From Myxococcales bacterium (lineage in GTDB: Bacteria; Myxococcota_A; UBA9160; SMWR01), in assembly GCA_022572485.1 (NCBI GenBank), contig JACZVU010000020.1, positions 1-24,753 on the forward strand: a stretch of DNA of 24,753 bases, written 5' to 3'. Below, one piece after another: positions 14,577 through 22,653 of the stretch (positions within the stretch are counted from its first letter, which is position 1; every line of letters starts with the position of its first letter). The position numbers and the translations under genes are program-made. The notes beneath the pieces were generated by a model. The model saw only the letters and a program-made list of their open reading frames with translations. It was not told the DNA's origin and made no database searches.

Positions 14577-15953
14577 ATGAGTTCACGATCCCAGCTCCTC
14601 ATTGTTGACGACGACACCGCGATGCGCGAAATGCTCGCCTCGCTGTTCCGCGACCGCGGTTACTCGGTCGAGGAGGCGACATCCGCCGCCGAGGCTCTCG
14701 AACGAGCCGACGAACAGTGCTTCGATGTCGTCTTGAGTGACATCCGAATGCCCGGAAAGAACGGCATCGAAATGGTTGGCGAGCTGCGCGAGCGACTCCC
14801 CGAGACACCGGTCGTCCTCATGACAGCTTTCGGAAGCATCGACTCAGCGGTGGAATCCATGCGCGCCGGAGCGTTCGACTACATCACGAAACCATTTGAA
14901 CCGGATGGAGTCGTTCTGACCATCGAGCGCGCCCTCGAACGCCGCGCACTCGAAGAAGAAAACCGCCGCCTGAGACGCGCCCTCGACCAGACGAGCTCCT
15001 TCGGCGACCTGATCGGAGAGAGCCCAGCCATGCGCGAAATTTTCGCGCTGATCCGAAAGGTCGCCAATAGCAGCAGCAGTGTACTCATTACAGGCGAGAG
15101 CGGAACCGGCAAAGAAGTCATCGCCCGCACCATTCACTACAGTGGAAACCGCGCGAGCGGCCCCTTCGTTCCGATCAACTGTACGGCAATTCCGGAGGGG
15201 CTCCTAGAGAGCGAACTATTCGGGCACGTTCGCGGCGCGTTTACAGGAGCGCACACCACGAAGCAGGGGCTCTTCGAGAAAGCAAACGGTGGAACACTGT
15301 TTCTCGATGAGATCGGCGATATGAGCCTGGTGCTCCAGGGAAAACTACTCCGCGTTCTGCAGGATCGAGAAGTACGAGCCGTCGGCGGAACGCAGGCCAC
15401 CAAGGTCGACATCCGAATCATCTCCGCGACGAACAAGGTCCTCGCCGCGGAGATGGAAGCGGAAAGATTTCGAGAGGATCTCTACTATCGATTGAATGTC
15501 ATCCCGATCTACATTCCACCGCTTCGCGAGCGCCCCCAAGACGTTCCGCCTCTCGCCAAGGCTTTTGTCGCTAAGCACTCTTCCAACCGCGCCCGGACGA
15601 TCTCTTCGAGTGGGCTTCAGCATCTGTCGGCGTTTCCCTGGAAAGGCAATGCGCGCGAGCTCGAAAATGTCATAGAGCGCGCCCTGACGCTTTCAGATGC
15701 CACTGAGATCAATGCAGAGGATCTGATCCTCGACTCCGCGGTATGTGACGAATGCGAAATCTCTCCTGCTGCGTTGACGCATGCAGCCACCAAAAGCCGG
15801 ATGACCCTTCGCGAACTCGAAGACCGCTACATCAAGGAAGTCATGCGCATCACGGACGGCAACAAGGTTCACGCTGCAAAGATTCTCGGTATCGATCGCA
15901 AGACCCTGTACCGCCGGGCCGAACGCGAGAACGGCAAAACCAACCGGGCGTAG
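14577..15953 (+). CDS. NtrC-family sigma-54-dependent response regulator
   Basis: The 458-residue protein has three domains. The receiver (1-120) has Asp11-Asp12, phospho-acceptor Asp55 in LSDIRMPG, Thr83 and Lys105 in YITKPF. The AAA+ domain (about 145-375) has Walker A GESGTGKE (173-180), the sigma-54-contacting loop GAFTGA (220-225), Walker B LFLDE (241-245) and WKGNARELEN. The Fis-type helix-turn-helix (about 410-452) has GNKVHAAKILGIDRKTLYRR. It should activate RpoN promoters when phosphorylated by the globin-coupled kinase. The ATG at 14577 is chosen for AAAAGGG just upstream and the receiver start; a TTG at 14481 adds 32 unlike residues. It follows the kinase gene after 120 bases. Confidence 0.94.
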   Translation: MSSRSQLLIVDDDTAMREMLASLFRDRGYSVEEATSAAEALERADEQCFDVVLSDIRMPGKNGIEMVGELRERLPETPVVLMTAFGSIDSAVESMRAGAFDYITKPFEPDGVVLTIERALERRALEEENRRLRRALDQTSSFGDLIGESPAMREIFALIRKVANSSSSVLITGESGTGKEVIARTIHYSGNRASGPFVPINCTAIPEGLLESELFGHVRGAFTGAHTTKQGLFEKANGGTLFLDEIGDMSLVLQGKLLRVLQDREVRAVGGTQATKVDIRIISATNKVLAAEMEAERFREDLYYRLNVIPIYIPPLRERPQDVPPLAKAFVAKHSSNRARTISSSGLQHLSAFPWKGNARELENVIERALTLSDATEINAEDLILDSAVCDECEISPAALTHAATKSRMTLRELEDRYIKEVMRITDGNKVHAAKILGIDRKTLYRRAERENGKTNRA

Positions 15954-16383
15954 CGGCGCATGCCGGGTACGGACACTCTGGCCGCGCGGTGTAAACAAGG
16001 CCCGAGTGTGTGACACCTTTGCCCCATCTTTTCGATTCGGAGCGAGACAATACACCGCAATTTTTCTTCCGAAGTGGATGCCACGGTGGATCTCGAATCC
16101 TAATTTAATTGGCGCATGAATTTTGGTGGCTCCGAAATGGGAACATTCACCCGATCGAGCTGAGCCCAAATCGAACAAGAGGCCGACGGTTCGAATCGAA
16201 GTGTCGGTTTTGTGGTCGCGTTTGCGGATCGGATGACTTACGCGATCACGATCCAGGCGAAGATCTGGCAGCTGATGTAAATGCTCGCACAGCGAAAGCG
16301 ACGCCTGCTTGAGGGCGCCGCGCACCTGAAAGAAGTGGTAGCCAGCTGCTCGCTGGTAAATGAGAGCGCGCCGCGCTGTCGAC
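15954..16383. other. convergent intergenic region, nothing recognised
   Basis: These 430 bases lie between the converging ends of the response regulator and the permease/spermidine-synthase-like gene. Several frames stay open, including a long minus-strand one, but none has recognisable sequence. I found no hairpin with a T-run. AT-rich DNA near 16100-16115 stands out from the surroundings. GTGTGTGACACCTTTGCCCC near 16006-16025 faintly resembles, in reverse, the G-run/ACACA sites at 14472-14512. Confidence 0.5.
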
Positions 16384-19293
16384 TCATTCGTTCGGCGCTG
16401 GGGCGCCTGCTCCAGACCTTCGCAGCGGAACATCGCTGCGCCTTGGCGCGCCAATTTTTCCAAGTCGCCTTTCGATCTGATGTTGAGCTTTCCTGCAGCC
16501 CTTGATCGAGCAGTTTCCCCAAGCGGCGCGAAGCACGCCTCGATCAAAAGGAACTGCGTGATGATAGTGGGTCAGGTAAAGCCTGCTGAGCCGTTTGGCG
16601 CGCGCCAGAGACCGGGGGCCTTTTAGATTCACCAGGGGTCGCCCGCCAAAGAGTCTCCCCAGCGCCGCGAGCTTCTCGTTGGTAAGCATGCTTGCGAGCA
16701 CTGGATTACTTCGAAGATCCTCGATCAACGCATTCAAGGCTTCCGATTCGGGATCGATGCGCCGCCAATCAGCCAGCAGGGTCGCACATTCGGCGACGAG
16801 CTGGACAGCACACGTCGCTCGCACCGCGACCTCTGAGATTTCTTCCAGCAGAGGGCCTTTTCCCCCACCAACATAACGCCGAAGCAAGGAGTTCTGGAAA
16901 CCGACCTCAGCACCCTCAGCAGTCGCAAACTTCGGCAGCGTCGCGTCGTTTCCCGCCACGAAAGCGCGCGCTGCTAGATCACTCAGCCGCGGATGACGGA
17001 GGGTGTGTAATGGACCGTCGAGATCGGAAGTGTGCAGTATTCCAAGCGGGAGCAGTTCGCGGGCGAGCAAAGCGGGGATACTCTCGATCCCCGCCCGCTT
17101 CAGCCCCGCTGCGAAATCCGCCCGCTCAAAACGACCCTCGATCGCTGCAAGGTCGAGTGCGCGTTCGGGTGTGTCGAATCCCAACAAGAGAAGATCTCTG
17201 GGCTGCGTGATCCAGACCGATACGTAAGGAAAGACTTCGGCGTAATTACGCAGGACGAGTTTGATCGTTTCGGCATTGAGAGCGTATAGATGCATCCACT
17301 GCGCGTAGACACCGCCGCGTGACAGATGCGACCGAGCAGCCTCCAGGAACTCGATGCTATAGAGCATCTCGACACCCGTCACCCATGGGTTGCTGGGTTC
17401 GGACACGATGACATCATACGTTCCCTCGGCTCTCATCAGTGTCCGATAGGCATCTCCACGCCGGATCGTCACTTTCGGGTTCTTTGACGCTCCGAGATTG
17501 CCTTCATCAAATAGCGGCGCTGCTTCGATCACTGCCTGGGAAATCTCGGCAACATCGACTTCCTGCACCCACTCGAGAGCGGCGAGTTCGCCGGCGCTCA
17601 CACCGGTTCCGAAGCCGATCACGAAACACCGCTCCACCTTCTCGGCCATCAACGCCGGAATCAGCGCGAGCAGCGACATCGTCGGGTAATCGGCAACCAG
17701 ATTTCCGTCCGATTTTCCGTTTAGGTAGATCGAGCGATTCAGCCGGCCAACCTCCTGCACCTTCTCGCGGACGGTGACGGTGGCGGTGGGTCCATCATTG
17801 TAATAGATGACCGCATTCTGGTTCTGGTTCTGGTTCTGGTTCTTGAAATAGGCGTCCGGCCCGATGAAACTATTGGCCTGAGGCGCTCGGCGGCGAAACA
17901 ATCCAGCACTGAGTCGTTCCGGTTCCCAGGCGGGAAGCGCGTAGAGGCCGACCAACGTGGGAAGCAGAACAAGAGCGATGACCATTTTATTCGAAATGCG
18001 AAGAAGAAGTCCCGTCAGGAGCACCGATTCCAATATCAATGCGACCAACGTGAGTCGGTAGATTTGATGAAGGTCGAGCCAGAAGAGCAGCACGTATCCA
18101 CCGAACAGGGCGCCGACCAACGAACCCACCGTATTCCAGCTGTAGAGCCGACCCGCTACGGACCCAAGGCCTCCTACTTCACCTCGGAGGTGATGGAACA
18201 AGAGGGGAAGCAGCGCACCCGAAAGGCCGATCGGGATCACGAGTACGAGAAAAATACACGCAAACGACGCGATGTAGAAGGGGTAGAAAATCTGATCCAG
18301 ATCTCGGAAAACGATGCGGATGGTATGCGCCCAATAGGGAGCATTTTCGACGTGCTGGTAGAGAACCAGAAGGAAAATGACGAGCGCCCACTGGGTAATC
18401 GCGACCGCGCTGCGCGGAATGTTGCGAAACAGGGAGACCGTGAAGCTCCCCAAGGCAATGCAGAGTACGAAGACTGCGACGATGATTGCAAAGGTAAAGT
18501 GAGACGAACCAAATGCCAGACTTCCAATTCGATTGAGAGTTGTTTGAAGTGCCATCATCGCAAAGCCTGCCAAGAATGCGATCGCTGCATACACTCTGAA
18601 ACGTTCAATCGAACTTGTCGTCGCTGGCGGTCCGTGCTCGAGATCCGGGGTAACGCGCCTTCCGTAGCGATCGAGCAACAGGAAGATGAAACCCGCAATT
18701 ACGTTCAGCGAACCCATCGCATAGAGAACACCATCGAGGCCCAGATGCGGTATCAAGATGAACGCGCCGACCAACGCTCCAAGAAAAGCGCCCACCGTAT
18801 TACATCCGTAGATCAGCGCGTGGATCCGAGTCGCTCGCTCCCGACTTCCGGCGAGGCCCAGCGTGAGGATCGGGATCGTGCCGCCCATCAAGACGGCCGG
18901 GGGACCGATCAGCAGGACCGATAACAGCACATCGAATCCGAACGCAAGGCCAGCTGTACCGATCGGAAGCAGCAGCGATATCTCTTGCGCAACGCCAAAC
19001 AACAGCGGAAAGAGCAACGCGTAGACGCCGATACCCGCCTCGATCAGACCATAGAAGAGAAGCAGCCGGGGCAACTTCCGACGCTGTCGCGAACGCTCGA
19101 CGAGTCGGCGCGTCGCCCTACCAAATAGCGAGTAGCCAACGGAAAGGCCGCCGAGGAAGATGGCGAGAATCGCGGCGGTCGCTTCTCCCTGTGAACCAAG
19201 CAGCGTCACCAGATATTTCTGCCACGCCACCTCGTACACCAAGCCGCTAAAGCCCGTGAAAATCGTCAGGAGGATCGCCGTGAACCGGGTCAA
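16384..19293 (-). CDS. fused membrane permease-like / spermidine-synthase-like protein
   Basis: The 969-residue protein has an N-terminal half (about 1-455) of roughly a dozen membrane helices with GFSGLVYEVAWQKYL, LGGLSVGYSLFGR, PPAVLMGGTIPILTLG and YGCNTVGAFLGALVGAF, the pattern of fused MFS/spermidine synthases. An NQ-repeat linker (485-493) joins it to a Rossmann domain (about 495-745) with VIGFGTGVSAG for the decarboxylated SAM or SAM site and YDVIVSEPSNPWVTG. The polyamine-binding residues of true SpeE are not evident, so the substrate is unknown. The last 220 residues are not recognised, and the final 50 are basic and low in similarity to anything I know. The TTG start at 19293 has GGAGA upstream; no ATG fits. 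Confidence 0.85.
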   Translation of the reverse strand: MTRFTAILLTIFTGFSGLVYEVAWQKYLVTLLGSQGEATAAILAIFLGGLSVGYSLFGRATRRLVERSRQRRKLPRLLLFYGLIEAGIGVYALLFPLLFGVAQEISLLLPIGTAGLAFGFDVLLSVLLIGPPAVLMGGTIPILTLGLAGSRERATRIHALIYGCNTVGAFLGALVGAFILIPHLGLDGVLYAMGSLNVIAGFIFLLLDRYGRRVTPDLEHGPPATTSSIERFRVYAAIAFLAGFAMMALQTTLNRIGSLAFGSSHFTFAIIVAVFVLCIALGSFTVSLFRNIPRSAVAITQWALVIFLLVLYQHVENAPYWAHTIRIVFRDLDQIFYPFYIASFACIFLVLVIPIGLSGALLPLLFHHLRGEVGGLGSVAGRLYSWNTVGSLVGALFGGYVLLFWLDLHQIYRLTLVALILESVLLTGLLLRISNKMVIALVLLPTLVGLYALPAWEPERLSAGLFRRRAPQANSFIGPDAYFKNQNQNQNQNAVIYYNDGPTATVTVREKVQEVGRLNRSIYLNGKSDGNLVADYPTMSLLALIPALMAEKVERCFVIGFGTGVSAGELAALEWVQEVDVAEISQAVIEAAPLFDEGNLGASKNPKVTIRRGDAYRTLMRAEGTYDVIVSEPSNPWVTGVEMLYSIEFLEAARSHLSRGGVYAQWMHLYALNAETIKLVLRNYAEVFPYVSVWITQPRDLLLLGFDTPERALDLAAIEGRFERADFAAGLKRAGIESIPALLARELLPLGILHTSDLDGPLHTLRHPRLSDLAARAFVAGNDATLPKFATAEGAEVGFQNSLLRRYVGGGKGPLLEEISEVAVRATCAVQLVAECATLLADWRRIDPESEALNALIEDLRSNPVLASMLTNEKLAALGRLFGGRPLVNLKGPRSLARAKRLSRLYLTHYHHAVPFDRGVLRAAWGNCSIKGCRKAQHQIERRLGKIGAPRRSDVPLRRSGAGAPAPNE
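17816..17845. repeat. hexanucleotide tandem repeat (TTCTGG)4 plus one variant unit
   Basis: Four perfect TTCTGG units (17816-17839) are followed by TTCTTG (17840-17845). Read on the minus strand they encode alternating Asn-Gln. Gain or loss of units keeps the frame, so the repeat would change linker length between the membrane and synthase domains without breaking the protein. Confidence 0.9.
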
Positions 19294-19396
19294 AATACCA
19301 AGTCTCCATTTTCAAGCGCACCACGAGAGTAGCTGCCGGAAGACGACCGCGTTGCTGTGGAGGCGACATCAAGAGGATCCGGACAGGCCAACCGCT

Positions 19397-20212
19397 TCAT
19401 CTCTTGAGCAGCCGCGCCTCTTGCCAGGCGAGCGCTGCCTTGGTGCCCTCTTCAGCCATGATTCGGTTGAATTCACGCGATTCGGGCGTCTCGCTGGCCT
19501 CGATACTGACATCCAATTCGAGGCTCTGGAGCAAGGCCTGCCGCATTCCCATCACCTCGTAACTGCGATTGATCGCTTTCTTGGTAAGCGTGACGGCCAC
19601 GCGGTCATTGACGGCAATCGTGCGTGCAAGGCGCAGGGCCTCTGCATAGCAATCCTCGGCGGGAACCACTCGATTGACGAGGCCCATCGCGAGTGCGCGT
19701 TCGGCGGTTACCTCGTCGCTACCCGTCAGCAACAACTCCTTCGTTCGCTTCGGGCCGATCAACCAGGGCAAGATCATCGTCACGATCCCGCTACCAAACT
19801 TGACCTCCGGCTCACCGAAGCGGCAGCCCTCGGCTGCCACGGTGATATCGCACGCTACCGCCATCTCAAGCGCGCTACCTAGGCAGTATTTGTGAACGGC
19901 TGCGATCGTGATTTTTGGTGAATCCCAGAATCGCATGATGACGTCGAAATCGAGCTGTAGATTGGCGCGCAACGCTTCGATTCGATCTTCACATTTGCTC
20001 TCTCCGCCACCGAGGTCGAATCCCGCGGAGAAGGCTTTGCCCTCTCCGCGGAGCACGATGACGCGCACATCGGGATCGCTCTCGGCGCGATCGAGCGCCT
20101 GGTTGAGTTCCCGAATCATCTGGGCATTGATCGCATTCAGTTTTTCAGGCCGATCGAGTGCGATGATCGCAACCGGGCCATCGGTCTCGTATCGAATCAT
20201 CTCAAAGGGCAT
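19397..20212 (-). CDS. enoyl-CoA hydratase/isomerase family protein
   Basis: The 271-residue crotonase-fold protein has the length of a stand-alone enoyl-CoA hydratase. KAFSAGFDLGG (59-69) gives the first oxyanion-hole strand. HKYCLGSALEMAVACDITVAA holds Glu116 and RFGEPEVKFG holds Glu136, matching the two catalytic glutamates of mitochondrial hydratase. The second oxyanion segment is GSALE rather than the usual GGGxE, so the exact reaction is open. TKKAINRSYE near the C-terminus is typical of the family. The ATG at 20212 is preferred, with GTGGA about nine bases upstream; a TTG at 20221 and an ATG at 20200 are alternatives. It lies between the aminotransferase and permease genes on the same strand. 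Confidence 0.9.
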   Translation of the reverse strand: MPFEMIRYETDGPVAIIALDRPEKLNAINAQMIRELNQALDRAESDPDVRVIVLRGEGKAFSAGFDLGGGESKCEDRIEALRANLQLDFDVIMRFWDSPKITIAAVHKYCLGSALEMAVACDITVAAEGCRFGEPEVKFGSGIVTMILPWLIGPKRTKELLLTGSDEVTAERALAMGLVNRVVPAEDCYAEALRLARTIAVNDRVAVTLTKKAINRSYEVMGMRQALLQSLELDVSIEASETPESREFNRIMAEEGTKAALAWQEARLLKR

Positions 20213-20369
20213 TTGAACCAATCCACACTCCGCGGCGCACCCCGTTCAGCGGTCCAGATTGCCATATGTGTTCGTGAAACGCCCCGCCCAGCGCACGAAA
20301 TACAGCCCGGACCCGAATTTGGATCCGAGCCAGCCCGTCGCTCGCACCGCGACCAGGCACTGTTGGATT

Positions 20370-21782
20370 CTAGTCGATCCGGATGCCTTCCCGGACGAGA
20401 TCGTCGGCGGTGGCTTCGATACTCGCTCCGAGAATTGCCACCAATTCGTCGATCTCGCCCCGCGTCAGGATCAGCGGCGGCGAGATCACGTTCAGGTGGC
20501 CCAGCGGGCGCACGATGAGACCTCTCTTCTCACAGTGATCCGAAATCCGCTCGCCGATTCCGACTTCTTCCGGCAAGAGTTCCTTCGTCTGTTTATTGGC
20601 GACGCTCTCGACGCAGAGCATGAAGTGGCTCCCGCGCACGTTTCCCACGAGCGGCAACGACTCGAGGCGCGCGAGGCACTTCTCGAAATACGGACCGACC
20701 TCCTGGACATGCTCGCAAATGCGATCGCGCTCGATGATCTCGATGTTCTTGAGCGCAGCAGCGCAGCAGATGGGATGCCCGGAGTACGTAAAGCCGTGGT
20801 TGAACGAGTCTCGCCCCGGCTCGGATCTGCTGATCACCTCGTAGATCTGATCACTGAAGATCGAAGCACCCAGTGGGACATAACCCGAGGTAATCCCCTT
20901 TGCGGACGTGATCACATCGGGAGACAGATCGAACATCGGTTCCGAGGCAAACATATGACCCAGGCGTCCAAAGCCCGTCACTACCTCATCGGAAACGTAG
21001 AGTACATCGTAACGGCGGCACACCGCTTGGGTTCGACGGTGATAACCAGGGGGCGGAACGATCACCCCGCCGGCTCCCAGAATCGGCTCGGCGAAGAAAG
21101 CCGCAACGTTCTCCGGCCCGAGTTCGAGGATCTTCGCCTCGAGTTCGTCAACCAGCTGATCGCAGTACTCGTCGATCGCCATCCCGGCCGGACGCCTGTA
21201 CGGATTGGGGCACGAGACATAGTCGACTAGGCCTTCCGGCAGATCAAAGCCCTCGTGATCCTCGCTCTTGCCCGTGAGCGCCATCGTGACGTAGGAACTG
21301 CCATGATATGCGTCGACACGCGAAATCAGTTTCTTCTTCGCGTGCATCCCCAGCCGGTTGAAATAGAAGTGGATGGTTCGCACCGTCGTGTCGTTTGCGG
21401 CAGAACCCCCGGTATCGAAGAAGACCCGATTCAGATGGGCTGGGGCCAGGTCTGCGAGCTTGGCGGCCAACTGGGCGGCCGGGGGATTCGTCGTGTCGAC
21501 AAACGTGTTGAAAAACGACAGGCGCCTGGCCTGCTCGGCCAGCGCATCGGCCATCTCGGCGTTCCCGTGGCCAATGTTGACGCACCAGATGCCTGCAATT
21601 CCGTCCAGGTAGCGCTTGCCATCCGCGTCGAACACATAGGCACCCTTGCCTTCCGAGATGACGAGAGCGCCTTTCTTCTCGAAACTCGGGAAGTGGGTAA
21701 ATGGATGGATGAAATGGTCTTTATCTTGACGCCACAGCACCCTGGCGTCGTAGCGTGGTTGGTGCGGCATTTGAGCTGCCAT
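20370..21782 (-). CDS. class III (omega-) aminotransferase
   Basis: The 470-residue PLP enzyme has YLDGIAGIWCVNIGHG near 58-73, the phosphate-binding GGSAAN (125-130), DAYHGSS (157-163), VSDEV with Asp265 to the pyridine nitrogen, and the Schiff-base Lys295 in SAKGITSGYVPLGA. Family members move amino groups from omega-amino acids, polyamines or amines to pyruvate or 2-oxoglutarate. WCVNIGHG and the overall length favour the beta-alanine/putrescine:pyruvate branch, but the substrate cannot be set from sequence alone. The ATG at 21782 has AAGGA seven bases upstream, which decides it over a start at 21833. It lies in a co-directional group with the FAD oxidoreductase and GcvT-family genes. Confidence 0.92.
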   Translation of the reverse strand: MAAQMPHQPRYDARVLWRQDKDHFIHPFTHFPSFEKKGALVISEGKGAYVFDADGKRYLDGIAGIWCVNIGHGNAEMADALAEQARRLSFFNTFVDTTNPPAAQLAAKLADLAPAHLNRVFFDTGGSAANDTTVRTIHFYFNRLGMHAKKKLISRVDAYHGSSYVTMALTGKSEDHEGFDLPEGLVDYVSCPNPYRRPAGMAIDEYCDQLVDELEAKILELGPENVAAFFAEPILGAGGVIVPPPGYHRRTQAVCRRYDVLYVSDEVVTGFGRLGHMFASEPMFDLSPDVITSAKGITSGYVPLGASIFSDQIYEVISRSEPGRDSFNHGFTYSGHPICCAAALKNIEIIERDRICEHVQEVGPYFEKCLARLESLPLVGNVRGSHFMLCVESVANKQTKELLPEEVGIGERISDHCEKRGLIVRPLGHLNVISPPLILTRGEIDELVAILGASIEATADDLVREGIRID

Positions 21783-22152
21783 GGATTTCCTTGCTCCCTT
21801 GGGCGCTTGGGCGGAGAGTTGCACCCACCACACATGGTGGCAGGGCGCCTATCTGCAGATATTGGCGGTCTCGCTGCGGGTGCGCTTGGCACGGCGCACG
21901 GAGACGCGCATTCAAATGGGATGTGGAACTCGGGGCTGTAGAGTCGTCAGCCCAGTCCGCGCTGGTGTTGAACGTCTTCCGCCTCGGCAATGGCGGAGCG
22001 AATACGTGGGCGGTGGTGCCGTCTCATCATCCGGGCGGGCATGCCCAACCTCCAGGGTCGCAGCAGATGGCCGCGACATTCATTTCCAAGAATACCTCGG
22101 CCGGGCTCATCGGGCAACTTGAGGTCAAACGAGCCCAGTCAGCCAATCCGGC
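21783..22152. other. intergenic region upstream of aminotransferase gene
   Basis: These 370 bases carry no recognisable gene in any frame. A small hairpin, CCACC-6-GGTGG, lies near 21824-21839. The ribosome binding site of the aminotransferase is at the left edge. A promoter for the aminotransferase is expected here, but I cannot point to one. Confidence 0.5.
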
Positions 22153-22605
22153 TCAGCGGCGAGCGGTGGCCTTCTGGCGTAGCTCCATGAATTTTTCGAG
22201 CTGTTCGAGCGTGAGGAGCGAACGCATCTCGATCACGGATTTCATCTTGAGCGCTCGTGACTTCGCAGCGATTTCTCCGACCTGGCTGGACGCGGCCATC
22301 AGCTCCTTCTCATTCGGGAGGTTCTGCGCGAGGATCTTGTTCAGCTCGTCAATGGCGACCTTGCTCTGCTCGCGAATCTTCGTTTCCTCCTCCTTGCCCG
22401 CTTTGATTGCAGCATCGATTTTCGCAACCGTCTCCTCGCTCAAACCGAGCTCCTTGGCATTCTTCTTCATCATACGACCCTCGGCAAAGCCGCCAGGGAT
22501 AGAGGATCGCCCGGAACGCTGTTGTGCCAGTGCGGTCGCAGCGAGAAATGCGATGCTCATAAACACGCATAGTATTGTTAGATGACGAGAAGAATTCAGA
22601 CGCAT
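22153..22605 (-). CDS. small periplasmic Spy/CpxP-like protein
   Basis: The 150-residue protein has a signal peptide (hydrophobic ILCVFMSIAFLAATALAQQ, cleavage probably after ALA). A helical, charged mature part contains GRMMKKNAKELGLSEETVAKI and LLTLEQLEKFMELRQKA, the LTxxQ-type motif of Spy/CpxP/zinc-resistance periplasmic proteins. These bind unfolded proteins or sense envelope stress. The motif appears once clearly (near 130) and in weaker form near 55. The ATG at 22605 is set by GGAGGA five bases upstream, since the earlier in-frame ATG at 22617 overlaps that binding site. It lies 48 bases after the GcvT-family gene; a functional link is not evident. Confidence 0.75.
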   Translation of the reverse strand: MRLNSSRHLTILCVFMSIAFLAATALAQQRSGRSSIPGGFAEGRMMKKNAKELGLSEETVAKIDAAIKAGKEEETKIREQSKVAIDELNKILAQNLPNEKELMAASSQVGEIAAKSRALKMKSVIEMRSLLTLEQLEKFMELRQKATARR

Positions 22606-22653
22606 CGTGTCCTCCATTGGTCTGTGGCAAAGAAAATATCCGAAAACACCAGA

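Noticed and set aside
16054..16070. Minus-strand GG-N10-GC with TTGC (sigma-54-like)
   Set aside because: The -24 half is poor (CGGAAG) and it would only produce RNA antisense to the regulator; treated as chance.
16183..16210. GGTTCGAATC, a tRNA T-arm-like sequence
   Set aside because: The flanking bases do not form a T-stem, and no acceptor, D or anticodon arm can be folded around it.
15693..16547. 284-codon minus-strand open frame across the regulator end and the intergenic gap
   Set aside because: No recognisable motif, and about 260 bases of it are antisense to the regulator. Kept only as a hint of a possible alternative C-terminus for the permease/synthase gene.
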